This document shows positions 36,302 through 44,786 of a stretch of 64,000 nucleotides of DNA, in pieces (position 1 is the first letter of the stretch; the number at the start of each line of letters is the position of its first letter). The translations under genes and the position numbers were made by a program. Below the pieces are notes generated by a model, which saw only the letters and a program-made list of their open reading frames with translations, searched no databases and was not told the DNA's origin. Origin of the DNA: Halobacteriovoraceae bacterium (GTDB lineage Bacteria > Bdellovibrionota > Bacteriovoracia > Bacteriovoracales > Bacteriovoracaceae); assembly GCA_002707495.1 (NCBI GenBank), contig PAMZ01000007.1, positions 21,772 to 85,771 on the forward strand, written 5' to 3'.

Positions 36302-36379
36302 ATGAAAAAGCTTATTGTTTTTTATTCATTTGTGATTATAGTGATGGTAACGGTTAAGTTTGTCTTACAAACTTATTAG
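36302..36379 (+). CDS. Candidate 25-residue membrane peptide
   Basis: A short frame, ATG to TAG, encoding MKKLIVFYSFVIIVMVTVKF and five more residues. It has two Lys, then one hydrophobic helix long enough to cross the membrane, and a short polar end. AAAGGG lies 7 bases before the ATG and a plausible promoter is further upstream. It sits between two convergent motor-complex operons. Whether it is expressed cannot be judged from sequence; short hydrophobic frames can arise by chance in AT-rich DNA. Confidence 0.35.
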   Translation: MKKLIVFYSFVIIVMVTVKFVLQTY

Positions 36380-36381
36380 AA

Positions 36382-36933
36382 CTATTGGTCTTCGCCTAAA
36401 ACAATAAACTTATACTCTTTAAATCCAGCCGCAGCACACGTATACATCACTTTTTTTACATAAGAATATTTTATCGTTTTATCGATGATGAGATTAGCTA
36501 TTCCGGTAAATTTCTTTTTATTTTCATCATCCTCAGAAACTCCAGCCACCATATTGACTTGCTTACTGAGGGTTTTAATCTCTTCTTTCTTTTTAACTAG
36601 GGTATCGTACAAAGGAACTAGCATTCTTCCTTTTTCACCAAAGATATTTTTATTTTGCTTGAGATCCTCTTCAACATCGAGAATAAGCTCGTCATCCACA
36701 TAGATTCGCTCTTTTGCCACTTGAATCATAACCCCTGGATTATTAGCCGTCTCTGATCTTGAGTCGGGTAGAGTAATACCTTTTGGTACATTGAGAACAA
36801 CACCTGAAGAATTATAGGATTTTAAAAGAAAGACCAGTAGAATAACCAGAATGTCTAATAGGGAAGTGATATCGATATTTTCAACTTTCCTTCTCGCCTT
36901 CTTTTTATTTCTTATTGATCTATTTCTCGCCAT
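36382..36933 (-). CDS. TolR/ExbD-family protein (AglS/AglQ-like)
   Basis: A 183-residue biopolymer-transport protein: a basic cytoplasmic N-terminus (RNKKKARRKVENID), one membrane helix ITSLLDILVILLVFLLKSY with the proton-carrying Asp, and a periplasmic domain. It lies 2 bases after another TolR-like gene, which follows a TolQ-like gene. One TolQ plus two TolR genes is the aglRQS arrangement of Myxococcus, where the three form the proton channel powering gliding. It ends facing the Glt-type cluster. Confidence 0.85.
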   Translation of the reverse strand: MARNRSIRNKKKARRKVENIDITSLLDILVILLVFLLKSYNSSGVVLNVPKGITLPDSRSETANNPGVMIQVAKERIYVDDELILDVEEDLKQNKNIFGEKGRMLVPLYDTLVKKKEEIKTLSKQVNMVAGVSEDDENKKKFTGIANLIIDKTIKYSYVKKVMYTCAAAGFKEYKFIVLGEDQ

Positions 36934-36935
36934 AA

Positions 36936-37466
36936 TTAACTCATTAAGTTTCCAAAAACAATTTTGTTAAATAACTCTTTAACAACCTCATCGATACCCG
37001 TTTTTTTATTTTTTCGAGTCAGGAGGTCATCAGAGTTTCTCATTGTCCGCATTGCATCCATCATATTTATAATCTGTTGGTATTCCACATCGACTTGTGG
37101 TTCGAAAATCACCTGATTCTCATAGATATTCGCTTTTTTTATTCCCACTAATTTACTATGAAGAGTTTCAAGATCGTATTCTCCACCAGCCTTAGGAACA
37201 ATAAAATTTATATTGCCTCTTGAGGTAGAAACCTCAAACCCTTTTGTCGTCACTTCTACTGTCAAACCAAGTGGTTTCTCCTTTGACGGAGGTGGGTTAG
37301 CTGCAGAGAGAATTGGTATGTCAGAACCAATTTCGTAGATCTTCAAAAACTGTGAAGACATAAGAAGAAAGAAGAGAAATATAAACACTGAATCTAATAT
37401 AGGAATCAGATTCAGTGTTTCTCTATCTCTTTGATTTTTTCTTCTTGTTGGTTGTTTATAAGCCAT
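36936..37466 (-). CDS. TolR/ExbD-family protein (AglQ/AglS-like)
   Basis: A 176-residue TolR-type protein with basic N-terminus, membrane helix LNLIPILDSVFIFLFFLLMS containing the essential Asp, and a periplasmic domain with a Pro-rich segment (AANPPPSKEKP). It is the middle gene of the TolQ-TolR-TolR operon, 3 bases from each neighbour. With the other TolR it should form the mixed TolR pair inside a TolQ pentamer. It is divergent enough from the first TolR that a heterodimer is plausible; that is inference from the Agl system. Confidence 0.85.
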   Translation of the reverse strand: MAYKQPTRRKNQRDRETLNLIPILDSVFIFLFFLLMSSQFLKIYEIGSDIPILSAANPPPSKEKPLGLTVEVTTKGFEVSTSRGNINFIVPKAGGEYDLETLHSKLVGIKKANIYENQVIFEPQVDVEYQQIINMMDAMRTMRNSDDLLTRKNKKTGIDEVVKELFNKIVFGNLMS

Positions 37467-37469
37467 TTT

Positions 37470-38126
37470 TTACTCTTCCGATTTCTCTTTAGTTCCAAGA
37501 AGGTCGAGAAGTTTTACACTAAATTCATCAATTTCATTTATGATTTTATCAGCCTTGGAAGTTAAAAAAGCATGAATGACCATAATTGAGATAGCTGTTA
37601 ATAAACCTAAAAAGGTTGTATTCATCGCAGTTGAAATACCTTTAGATAGAAACTCTGCCTTTTGAGAGGCATCGATACTGTCAAGAGCACCAAATGATGT
37701 CATAAGACCTTGGATAGTTCCTAGGAGTCCAAAAAGTGTGAGAATATTAGCAATCAATTGAAGATAACCAAGTCGTCTTTCAACTTTAGGAACAACTTCT
37801 AATGCTGTGGCATCAAGAGCGTTTTGAATTTGCTCAGTTCCTTGATTCGCCCTTTTAAGTCCATTTTTTAAAACTTTTGGAAGAGCTGCACTAGTTCCTG
37901 AACAAACTCTAATGGCCCCTTGAATATCGTTGGAAAGAACATAACGTTGTATTTCATTCATAAAAGAGGCACCATCAACATCGAAACCTTTGGAGAGTCT
38001 TCTAAATCTCTCAAGCGCAATAGCGATCCCGATTCCCCAAACGGCAAAGATGATTCCCATAAAAATCCCACCATTTTGGATGAAACCTGCAATCTGGTCG
38101 ATCATCGTGATTTCGTTACCTTCCAT
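37470..38126 (-). CDS. TolQ/ExbB-family proton channel subunit (AglR-like)
   Basis: 218 residues with three membrane helices: GGIFMGIIFAVWGIGIAIAL (about 19-38), LIANILTLFGLLGTIQGLMT (about 125-145) and MNTTFLGLLTAISIMVIHAF (about 165-190). The GLLGTIQG and FLGLLTAI patterns are TolQ/ExbB hallmarks. GAGGAG lies just before the ATG. It is the first gene of the minus-strand motor operon that converges with the Glt-type cluster, matching AglR, the channel subunit of the gliding motor. Confidence 0.88.
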   Translation of the reverse strand: MEGNEITMIDQIAGFIQNGGIFMGIIFAVWGIGIAIALERFRRLSKGFDVDGASFMNEIQRYVLSNDIQGAIRVCSGTSAALPKVLKNGLKRANQGTEQIQNALDATALEVVPKVERRLGYLQLIANILTLFGLLGTIQGLMTSFGALDSIDASQKAEFLSKGISTAMNTTFLGLLTAISIMVIHAFLTSKADKIINEIDEFSVKLLDLLGTKEKSEE

Positions 38127-38237
38127 GTAAACTCCTCATTAAGATTTGGTATATATTCTATTGTAAGCTATTATTATTCCGGACGGTACAGTTAATTTCT
38201 GCCTACTTACAGTACATGATTAATTTAGTAGGAGAAC

Positions 38238-38828
38238 CTAAGCCTGGTAATGCTCTGGGTAAAGAGTGCGCTCGATTCCTTCAATGAAAATATGAATAAG
38301 CTTTATATGTATTTCTTGAATGCGATCAGTGATGGGGCAATCAACTACAATGGGTACATCTACCATATCCTTTAGTTTTCCGCCGTCTTTACCCAATAGA
38401 CCCACAACTTTCATGCCTTTAGAATGCGCCATCTCTACCGCCCTAATGACATTTTCAGAGTTCCCGCTGGTTGATATCGCGAGAAGTGCGTCTCCTTTGC
38501 GTCCCCAGGCTTGAACATTACGAGAAAAAATATATTCAAATCCATAATCATTGGCGACACAAGTAAGGTGGCCTGCATCTCCCATAGGAATGGCACTGAT
38601 AGGATCACGATCTTTTCGATAACGACCTGTTAGTTCTTCAATAAAATGCATTGAATCACACATAGAGCCACCATTGCCACAGGCCATGATCCTCCCATCA
38701 CCTTTAAGGGCGGTTAAAAAAGTATCAATCGCTTTTTCTATCAAGACTGTGTTCTGATCATCGGCGATGAATTTTTCTAGAGTAGATTGGGCTGATTTTA
38801 ATGCGTCTGAAATAAATTGATGGCTCAT
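38238..38828 (-). CDS. gmhA: Phosphoheptose isomerase (sedoheptulose-7-phosphate isomerase)
   Basis: A SIS-domain enzyme making D-glycero-D-manno-heptose 7-phosphate for LPS inner core. ACGNGGSMCDSMHFIEELTG near the first third, AISTSGNSENVIRA in the middle and DRIQEIHIKLIHIFIEGIE at the end all match GmhA. I start it at 38828 (MSHQFISDAL), which aligns with the E. coli N-terminus. A start 12 codons upstream would lie beyond the thioredoxin terminator hairpin and so is unlikely. About 196 residues, normal length. Confidence 0.92.
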   Translation of the reverse strand: MSHQFISDALKSAQSTLEKFIADDQNTVLIEKAIDTFLTALKGDGRIMACGNGGSMCDSMHFIEELTGRYRKDRDPISAIPMGDAGHLTCVANDYGFEYIFSRNVQAWGRKGDALLAISTSGNSENVIRAVEMAHSKGMKVVGLLGKDGGKLKDMVDVPIVVDCPITDRIQEIHIKLIHIFIEGIERTLYPEHYQA

Positions 38829-38830
38829 GC

Positions 38831-38861
38831 TAAAATAATAAAGCCATGCAAGATGCATGGC
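38831..38861 (-). terminator. Rho-independent terminator of trxA
   Basis: On the minus strand the stem GCCATGC (38861-38855) pairs with GCATGGC (38849-38843), then the transcript runs into TTTATTATTTTA. It separates trxA from gmhA and helps fix the gmhA start downstream of it. Confidence 0.8.
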
Positions 38862-38887
38862 CATGAAATATTAAAATTTATTAAGTT

Positions 38888-39208
38888 TTAAACGAGATCG
38901 TTAATATTGCGAAGGATTTCGGCTTTCGGTTGATTACCTACTAGAGTGCTTTTTACTTCTCCACCTTTAAAAAAGATAAGAGTAGGAATTCCACGAATCC
39001 CATATTGTTGAGCAAGTTCCCCTGCTTCATCTACATTTACTTTTACAATTTTTGCGCCATTAACCTCTGTTGCGATTTCATCGAGGATAGGAGCTAATGC
39101 TTTACAAGGTCCACACCACTCTGCCCAAAAATCTACAATCACTGGTTTGTCTGACTTTAATACTTCACTTTCAAAATTTGCTTTATCTACATTTACAGCG
39201 TTACCCAT
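38888..39208 (-). CDS. trxA: Thioredoxin
   Basis: A 106-residue thioredoxin with active site [12 protein letters not shown] and the cis-Pro segment [13 protein letters not shown]. It reduces disulfides in cytoplasmic enzymes, including peroxiredoxins such as the one encoded 4 kb away. The start at 39208 is preferred over one 16 codons upstream because AAGGGG lies 7 bases before it and the protein then has normal length. A hairpin terminator follows. Confidence 0.96.
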   Translation of the reverse strand: MGNAVNVDKANFESEVLKSDKPVIVDFWAEWCGPCKALAPILDEIATEVNGAKIVKVNVDEAGELAQQYGIRGIPTLIFFKGGEVKSTLVGNQPKAEILRNINDLV

Positions 39209-39346
39209 AAACAACCCCTTTTTATAGTCTTTTAATTTAACATATCTGACTTCCAAGGGCTAACTTTTTTAGGTACAACACTTTGGGTCGATGACTGTTT
39301 TTACCTACTTATAAGTGTTTAAAAATATTGTAGAATAGATGTACAT

Positions 39347-39874
39347 ATGAAAATGAGAAAATACCTTCTTAATTCAAGCAAGAAAACGGCTAATATTACT
39401 AGGCTCATAGCTAAGTCTGTGGACCTTTTAATTGTCTTGATTTTAGCGATGCTTTTTTATCCTTTTGGATTAATCTTGGCCCTTGTTTATATCTCCTTAG
39501 CCGATTCCCTTTATGGCGGACAATCTGTAGGAAAGCGCCTGATGGGCTTTTCCGTCATTTCTTTAGAGGATGGACAGCCTTGTTCAGTGAGACAATCTGT
39601 TATAAGAAACTTACCCATAATTGTACCGCTAGCTTGCGCGATCATCCCGCTTTGGGGCTTTATCATGGCCACATTATTAATTATTCCTCTCTTACTTTTT
39701 GAAACCTATCTTCTCTTTAAGCTTGATTCTGGGCATAGACTTGGTGATGTTATGGCAGACACAACTGTTATTGGAAATGATCCTAATCGCGTCGATATCC
39801 GAAAAAATCGTGAGTCCTGGTTTCCGTCCACCCAGCCAGGTGTGGCACCTTGCAATAGCTCTATTTTAAATTAA
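39347..39874 (+). CDS. RDD-family membrane protein
   Basis: A 175-residue protein with the RDD layout: a first helix starting RLIAKSVDLLIVLILAMLF (with the R and D that name the family), QSVGKRLMGFSVI, further helices between residues 85 and 125, and a closing GHRLGDVMADTTVI. The function of this family is not settled (some members are sodium/proton antiporters). It lies divergent from trxA, 19 bases upstream of polA, and may be transcribed with it. Confidence 0.85.
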   Translation: MKMRKYLLNSSKKTANITRLIAKSVDLLIVLILAMLFYPFGLILALVYISLADSLYGGQSVGKRLMGFSVISLEDGQPCSVRQSVIRNLPIIVPLACAIIPLWGFIMATLLIIPLLLFETYLLFKLDSGHRLGDVMADTTVIGNDPNRVDIRKNRESWFPSTQPGVAPCNSSILN

Positions 39875-39892
39875 CTGCTACAATCGATCTCC

Positions 39893-42529
39893 ATGAAAAG
39901 ATTAATTGTCGTAGATATTAGTAGTTTTATTTTTAGAGCGTTTTTTGCCATTCGTCCCATGACGGCACCTGATGGAACTCCTGTTAATGCCGTCTACGGT
40001 GTTCTCACCATGATGATGAAATTATTACAAAATTATAATCCCACTCACGTGGTATTAGCTCGTGATACCTCTGGCGGATCATTTCGAAATGAAATTTATC
40101 CGGAGTACAAAGCCAATAGAGGAGCGCCACCTGAAGAACTTGTTCCACAATTTGCACTGATAAATAAACTTATTGAAGTTATGGAGATTCCCAACCTCGC
40201 AGACCAACGTCACGAAGCGGACGATATTATTGGTTCTGTTGTGGTTCAATTTAAAAAAGATTTTGATGAAGTTTTAATTGCATCTGGTGATAAAGATCTT
40301 ATGCAATTTGTTGGTGATAACGTAAAAATGGTCGATACCATGAAGGATAAAACCTACGATCGTCAGGGTGTTTATGAAAAAATGGGAGTCTATCCTGAAC
40401 AAGTAATGGATTACCTCTCTCTTCTTGGTGACAGCTCTGATAATATTCCTGGTGTAAAAGGAATTGGAGCTAAAGGTGCTTCTAAACTTTTAGAGGAGTA
40501 TCAAACACTAGATAAAATTCTTGAAAATATTGGAAGTATTTCAAATAAACGCGCTAACACTGCTCTTGAAAAGGGTGTGGAGAGTGCGGAACTTTCAAGG
40601 TCTTTAGTTCGAATTGTGACTGATATGGACTTAGGTGTGAAGGCTGAGGACTTTCTTTATTCTATGGAAGGACATGAAGGTTTTGTTGATTATCTCGATG
40701 AGCTAAACTTTAAATCTATCAAAAATAAAATCAGCGCAGGTGCCGGAAACGCAGCCGCCATAGCACGACCAAAATCTTTTATTGATTATAGTGTATTGAA
40801 AAAGACTGAAGTGACAGATTTTCTTGAAAAGCTCGCTGGTGAAGACCAGGTTTTTATTGAAGCTTATTTTGACGACGACGAATACCATACCCTAAATCCA
40901 GTCTGCTATGCTATTGCCACAGGAACTAAGAATACAATTATCTACCAATCTGAATTTGATTTAGCGGAATTTGTTTTGAAATTGTCTTCAATTGAAGATC
41001 TTTTAATCGCGACACCTAACTCTAAATTGATTTATTTCTGCCATTTTAAATATGCCTCAGAGAAATATCCAAAAGTTATTGATACAACTCAGGCGCATTT
41101 TGTTCTAGATCCAGAAAAAAAACACTCTTTGCAATCGATGGCGCTTGAATTTATTTCTGAAAACGTTCCGCTAGTTAAGGAACTTAAAAAAGAAAATAGA
41201 GAAGACATAGCCTCTCAGAAGAATTTTGAATTTGGTATGGCAAAGCGTGCTTTCAGTGGAGTTCGCGTTTATCCCTGGCTTTCGAAGAAACTTGAAAAAA
41301 GTGGCCATGGCGATATTTATTTTGATCTGGATCATAAGCTTCAATTGATTCTTGCTCGTATGGAGTGGGAAGGAGTCAGTCTTGATGTGGACTTCTATAA
41401 AAAACTTGAAGATGAATTCACCAAGAAAACGGATGATATTTTAAAAGAAGTAAAAAAGGTGGCAGGAGAAGAAGTTAATCTAAAATCCCCAAAACAAGTT
41501 GGAAAACTGCTTTTTGAAGATTTAGAATTACCCGTCATCAAAAAAACTAAAACAGGATTCTCGACTGACTCAAGTGTTCTTGAAACTCTTGACCGGATGG
41601 GGGAGAGCGATATTCCAGGGTTGATTTTAAAATACCGCGAGATTGAGAAGCTTAACTCTACTTATGTAAAAGCGCTTCCTCAATTAGTCCATACAGATGG
41701 TAAGCTTCGCACTCACTTTAACCAGCATGTGGCCCAGACCGGAAGGCTTTCATCTGATAAACCTAATTTACAGAATATTCCTATAAGAACTGAAAATGGT
41801 CGACTGCTCAGAAAAGGTTTTGAAGCCGCTGAAGGTTTCGAGCTTATTGGTGCAGATTATTCACAAGTAGAATTGAGATTATTGGCGCATTTCTCTGAAG
41901 ATTCTGTGATGGTAGAAGCCTTTAATAATGATCAGGATATTCATGCGCAGACTGCTAGTGAAATTTTTGGGATGAAACTTAAAGATGTTACCAGTGAGAA
42001 AAGAAGTTATGCTAAAGCGATCAACTTTGGACTTATGTATGGTCAGTCTTCTTATGGTCTCTCTCAAATGTTGAATATCTCCCCTGGTGAGGCTAAGAGC
42101 TATATCAATGAATATTTCACACGTTTTCATAGTGTGAAGGCTTACCTTGATAGTCTCATCGAAAAATGTGAAGAAATAGGCTACGCAGAAACTCTTTATG
42201 GAAGACGCAGATATATCAAAGATATTAACTCTACCAATAGGCAGGTAAAGTCGATGGCGGAGAGAATGGCGATAAATAGTCCTATTCAAGGAACCGCAGC
42301 GGATATTATTAAGCGTGCTATGATCGATATCGATGCTGAATTGGCTGCAAAAGGACTAGATTCTAAAATGATTTTACAAGTTCATGATGAATTAATTTTT
42401 GAAGTTCCAAAAGATGAGGTCAGTGAGATGCAAAAGCTTGTTAAAGAGAAAATGGAAAATGTCGTGGATCTGATTATTCCACTCAAAGTAGATCTAAATA
42501 CGGCAACAAATTGGTATGATCTAAAATAG
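39893..42529 (+). CDS. polA: DNA polymerase I, with probably inactive proofreading domain
   Basis: 878 residues. The 5'-3' exonuclease domain (1-290) is intact: RDTSGGSFRNEIYPEYKANR, RHEADDIIGS, LASGD-like IASGDKDLMQFV, GDSSDNIPGVKGIG. The polymerase domain (about 480-878) has motif A DYSQVELRLLAHFS, motif B KRSYAKAINFGLMYGQS and motif C LQVHDELIFEV. The middle 3'-5' exonuclease-like domain (about 300-465) lacks the DxE (VFIEAYFDDD) and the later Asp (YFCHFKYAS), so proofreading is likely lost, as in several other bacterial Pol I. Functions in Okazaki-fragment processing and repair. Confidence 0.95.
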   Translation: MKRLIVVDISSFIFRAFFAIRPMTAPDGTPVNAVYGVLTMMMKLLQNYNPTHVVLARDTSGGSFRNEIYPEYKANRGAPPEELVPQFALINKLIEVMEIPNLADQRHEADDIIGSVVVQFKKDFDEVLIASGDKDLMQFVGDNVKMVDTMKDKTYDRQGVYEKMGVYPEQVMDYLSLLGDSSDNIPGVKGIGAKGASKLLEEYQTLDKILENIGSISNKRANTALEKGVESAELSRSLVRIVTDMDLGVKAEDFLYSMEGHEGFVDYLDELNFKSIKNKISAGAGNAAAIARPKSFIDYSVLKKTEVTDFLEKLAGEDQVFIEAYFDDDEYHTLNPVCYAIATGTKNTIIYQSEFDLAEFVLKLSSIEDLLIATPNSKLIYFCHFKYASEKYPKVIDTTQAHFVLDPEKKHSLQSMALEFISENVPLVKELKKENREDIASQKNFEFGMAKRAFSGVRVYPWLSKKLEKSGHGDIYFDLDHKLQLILARMEWEGVSLDVDFYKKLEDEFTKKTDDILKEVKKVAGEEVNLKSPKQVGKLLFEDLELPVIKKTKTGFSTDSSVLETLDRMGESDIPGLILKYREIEKLNSTYVKALPQLVHTDGKLRTHFNQHVAQTGRLSSDKPNLQNIPIRTENGRLLRKGFEAAEGFELIGADYSQVELRLLAHFSEDSVMVEAFNNDQDIHAQTASEIFGMKLKDVTSEKRSYAKAINFGLMYGQSSYGLSQMLNISPGEAKSYINEYFTRFHSVKAYLDSLIEKCEEIGYAETLYGRRRYIKDINSTNRQVKSMAERMAINSPIQGTAADIIKRAMIDIDAELAAKGLDSKMILQVHDELIFEVPKDEVSEMQKLVKEKMENVVDLIIPLKVDLNTATNWYDLK

Positions 42530-42541
42530 TAGGAGAGAAAA

Positions 42542-42958
42542 ATGAAATATGCATGGTTAATACTTCTAGTAGGCTGCGGCCATTTTCACAATCAACCGAT
42601 CATTACAAGTAAAGCGGAACATTATGTCTCTCCCGATAAAAAAATTGACGTGGAAGTTTTAGTCGAACCTTCAAATAAACATGCTCCTAAAAGCTCAATG
42701 ACTAGAATTGTTTTAAAGCCAGGTACGAAAATTCCCAAGCATATCCATAAGATGTCAGATGAATATTTGTATTTCGTGAAAGGTGGGGGAGTTCTGGTTA
42801 TCGATGGTAAAAAACACTTGGTTAAGGCTGGGGCGGTATATTATATCCCTGTCGGTATGAAGCACTCTTATGAAAATAATTCCAAAAACTCAGCTAAGGC
42901 TATTCAATTTTATTCTCCTAACGGACCTGAACAGCGTTTTAAGCTTTGGGCGGATTAA
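42542..42958 (+). CDS. Cupin-domain lipoprotein
   Basis: A 138-residue protein with a short lipoprotein signal (MKYAWLILLVGCGHF, lipobox LVGC). A single cupin barrel follows: PGTKIPKHIHKMSDEYLYFV carries the first metal-binding His-x-His and Glu, and YIPVGMKHSYENNS the later His. Such small cupins bind metal and a small ligand, and lipid-anchored ones are uncommon. AGGAG is just before the ATG, 12 bases after polA. Confidence 0.8.
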   Translation: MKYAWLILLVGCGHFHNQPIITSKAEHYVSPDKKIDVEVLVEPSNKHAPKSSMTRIVLKPGTKIPKHIHKMSDEYLYFVKGGGVLVIDGKKHLVKAGAVYYIPVGMKHSYENNSKNSAKAIQFYSPNGPEQRFKLWAD

Positions 42959-43015
42959 TAGGCCCAAGAGTTACAATTTTACTAAGTCTATTCTGTAAAT
43001 TGCAATCGGGCCTAT
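42958..43015. terminator. Long inverted repeat between convergent cupin and peroxiredoxin genes
   Basis: ATAGGCCC at 42958-42965 pairs with GGGCCTAT at 43008-43015; the interior also pairs imperfectly (TTACAATTTTAC with GTAAATTGCAA). It lies exactly between two convergent stop codons and probably ends both transcripts, though it lacks a long U tract. Confidence 0.6.
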
Positions 43016-43035
43016 CATCCTATTAAATCTTTAGA

Positions 43036-43629
43036 TTACTTTCCGTGAGTTTCTGCAAGGTAACTTGAAACGCCTTCTTTGGTAGCAGCCATTCCTTTTT
43101 TACCTTTTTCCCAGTTTGCAGGACATACTTCGCCATGCTCTTCGTGGAATTGAAGTGCATCGATAACTCTTAGCGCTTCAGAAACATTTCTTCCTAGAGG
43201 AAGATCATTGATTGTAGAGTGACGGATAACTCCTTCTTTATCAATTAAGAAAAGTCCTCTTAAGGCCACTTCTTCATTGAAAAGAACACCGTAGTCTCTA
43301 GCGATATTTTTAGATACGTCAGCGATTAGTGGGTATCCAATTTGACCAATTCCACCTTGATCAACTGGAGTGTTTCTCCATGCAAAGTGAGAGAATTGAG
43401 AGTCAATTGAACAACCTAGGACTTGAACTCCTCTTTCTTTGAACTCTGCTACTCTTTCGCTGAAAGCGATGATTTCAGTAGGACATACGAAAGTAAAATC
43501 TAGTGGGTAGAAGAAAAGAACTACGTTTTGTCCTTTGTAATCTGCAAGAGAAATCTCTTTCATAGATCCGTCTTCCATAACCGCAGTAGCTTTAAAATCA
43601 GGTGCTCTTCTTGTAACTAATGAACTCAT
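43036..43629 (-). CDS. 2-Cys peroxiredoxin (AhpC/Prx1 type)
   Basis: A 197-residue peroxidase that reduces hydrogen and organic peroxides. The peroxidatic Cys is in [14 protein letters not shown], the resolving Cys in [12 protein letters not shown], and the C-terminal YLAETHGK tail is typical of the sensitive Prx1 type. AAAGGAG before 43629 fixes the start (an earlier Met 8 codons upstream has none). A near-complete OxyR operator lies about 80-115 bases upstream, and oxyR is the next gene on the same strand, so peroxide-induced control is expected. Confidence 0.95.
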   Translation of the reverse strand: MSSLVTRRAPDFKATAVMEDGSMKEISLADYKGQNVVLFFYPLDFTFVCPTEIIAFSERVAEFKERGVQVLGCSIDSQFSHFAWRNTPVDQGGIGQIGYPLIADVSKNIARDYGVLFNEEVALRGLFLIDKEGVIRHSTINDLPLGRNVSEALRVIDALQFHEEHGEVCPANWEKGKKGMAATKEGVSSYLAETHGK

Positions 43630-43708
43630 ATTAATCTCCTTTAAAATTTGCAAGTTAGTTGTCGTGCAAAACTTGGTTTATTATTCGTCAAAAAGGGGTG
43701 AGAATCCA

Positions 43709-43745
43709 ATCTCAAATTTCTATCAGTGTAATAGATAAATCCTAT
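43709..43745 (-). promoter_or_regulatory. OxyR operator upstream of the peroxiredoxin gene
   Basis: The OxyR consensus is ATAG-N7-CTAT-N7-ATAG-N7-CTAT. Here CTAT at 43720-43723, ATAG at 43731-43734 and CTAT at 43742-43745 are spaced exactly 7 bases apart; the fourth quarter-site is degenerate (ATCT at 43709). The last two quarters lie in a perfect 9-bp palindrome, GTGTAATAG and CTATTACAC. Confidence 0.75.
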
Positions 43746-43781
43746 TACACAAGGGAAATTGAGTTGAAGAAATTTATGCAC

Positions 43782-44726
43782 TTAGTTGATGTCAACGACC
43801 TCTTGCGACTTAGCTTGAAACTCCCTAATTTCGTCAGGAACACTACCGAGAATCTCCTCTTCTAGGGCATTGATAATACGACTTTTGAGGCAATCCTTAC
43901 TAAAAACAAGTGATACTTCCCGCGTCGGAATAGGCTTTTTAAATGGTCTGATATGTTTTTGCAAGCGCTTGGACAATTCCTCCACGGCCATATGTGGCAA
44001 TATTGTATAGCCATGACTTTTGATAACCATATTCTTCAAAGTTTCAAAATTTCCACTTTCAAAGCGTACTCTAATATCAAGATCCTCAATCGCTTTTTGT
44101 GAGCAAATATTGAGAACCTGCTCTCTAAAGCAATTTCCCTTATTTAGAAGCCAAATCTCATTGAGGTCTAATTCGTCTTGAGTCACTGCTTTCTTCTTGG
44201 AAAGGTGATTGCTGGGGTTTACGAATAAATAAAATGGCTCGTAGTAAAGAGGACGCTCTTCAATGAATCCCTCGTTTAAAGGTGTCACTAAAAGGCCAGC
44301 ATCAATCTGGTCTTTCTTCAGCATGGTAATGATATCCTCAGTTTTCGCCTCTTGAATTTGTAAATTAACTAAAGGATAAGCCTTCACAAAACTCTCTAAA
44401 AATAAAGGTAAAATAAAAGGAGATAGAGTTGGAATCACGGCGAGTCTAAAATCACCTTTAACTTCACTTCCCCGCTCTGCCAGAAGTGAAAATAGCCGCT
44501 TTTGTTCTTTAATAATTTTCCCAGCTTGATCTATAACCATCAGCCCATCTTCAGTGGTTTGAATGGGGCTTTTTGAGCGATCAAATATAGTGATTTGCAG
44601 CTCATCTTCAAGTTTTTGAATCTGCATACTTAAAGTTGGTTGGGTCACAAAGCAAGACTCAGCGGCTTTTCCAAAATGTCGATGCTCGTGGACGGCTAAA
44701 ATATATTCGAGTTGAGTAAGAGTCAT
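43782..44726 (-). CDS. oxyR: OxyR-type LysR-family peroxide sensor
   Basis: A 314-residue regulator. The N-terminal winged helix (MTLTQLEYILAVHEHRHFGKA, SCFVTQPTLSMQIQKLE) is typical of OxyR. In the effector domain the redox Cys pair appears as the Cys in NKGNCFREQ and the Cys in VLNICSQKA, 9 residues apart like Cys199 and Cys208 of E. coli. It should sense peroxide by forming that disulfide and activate the peroxiredoxin gene downstream through the adjacent operator. Confidence 0.92.
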   Translation of the reverse strand: MTLTQLEYILAVHEHRHFGKAAESCFVTQPTLSMQIQKLEDELQITIFDRSKSPIQTTEDGLMVIDQAGKIIKEQKRLFSLLAERGSEVKGDFRLAVIPTLSPFILPLFLESFVKAYPLVNLQIQEAKTEDIITMLKKDQIDAGLLVTPLNEGFIEERPLYYEPFYLFVNPSNHLSKKKAVTQDELDLNEIWLLNKGNCFREQVLNICSQKAIEDLDIRVRFESGNFETLKNMVIKSHGYTILPHMAVEELSKRLQKHIRPFKKPIPTREVSLVFSKDCLKSRIINALEEEILGSVPDEIREFQAKSQEVVDIN

Positions 44727-44786
44727 ATTTTCATATTAGATCATATTAGAAGACCAGTCGAAAAGATTTATGTTATTTTATAGATA

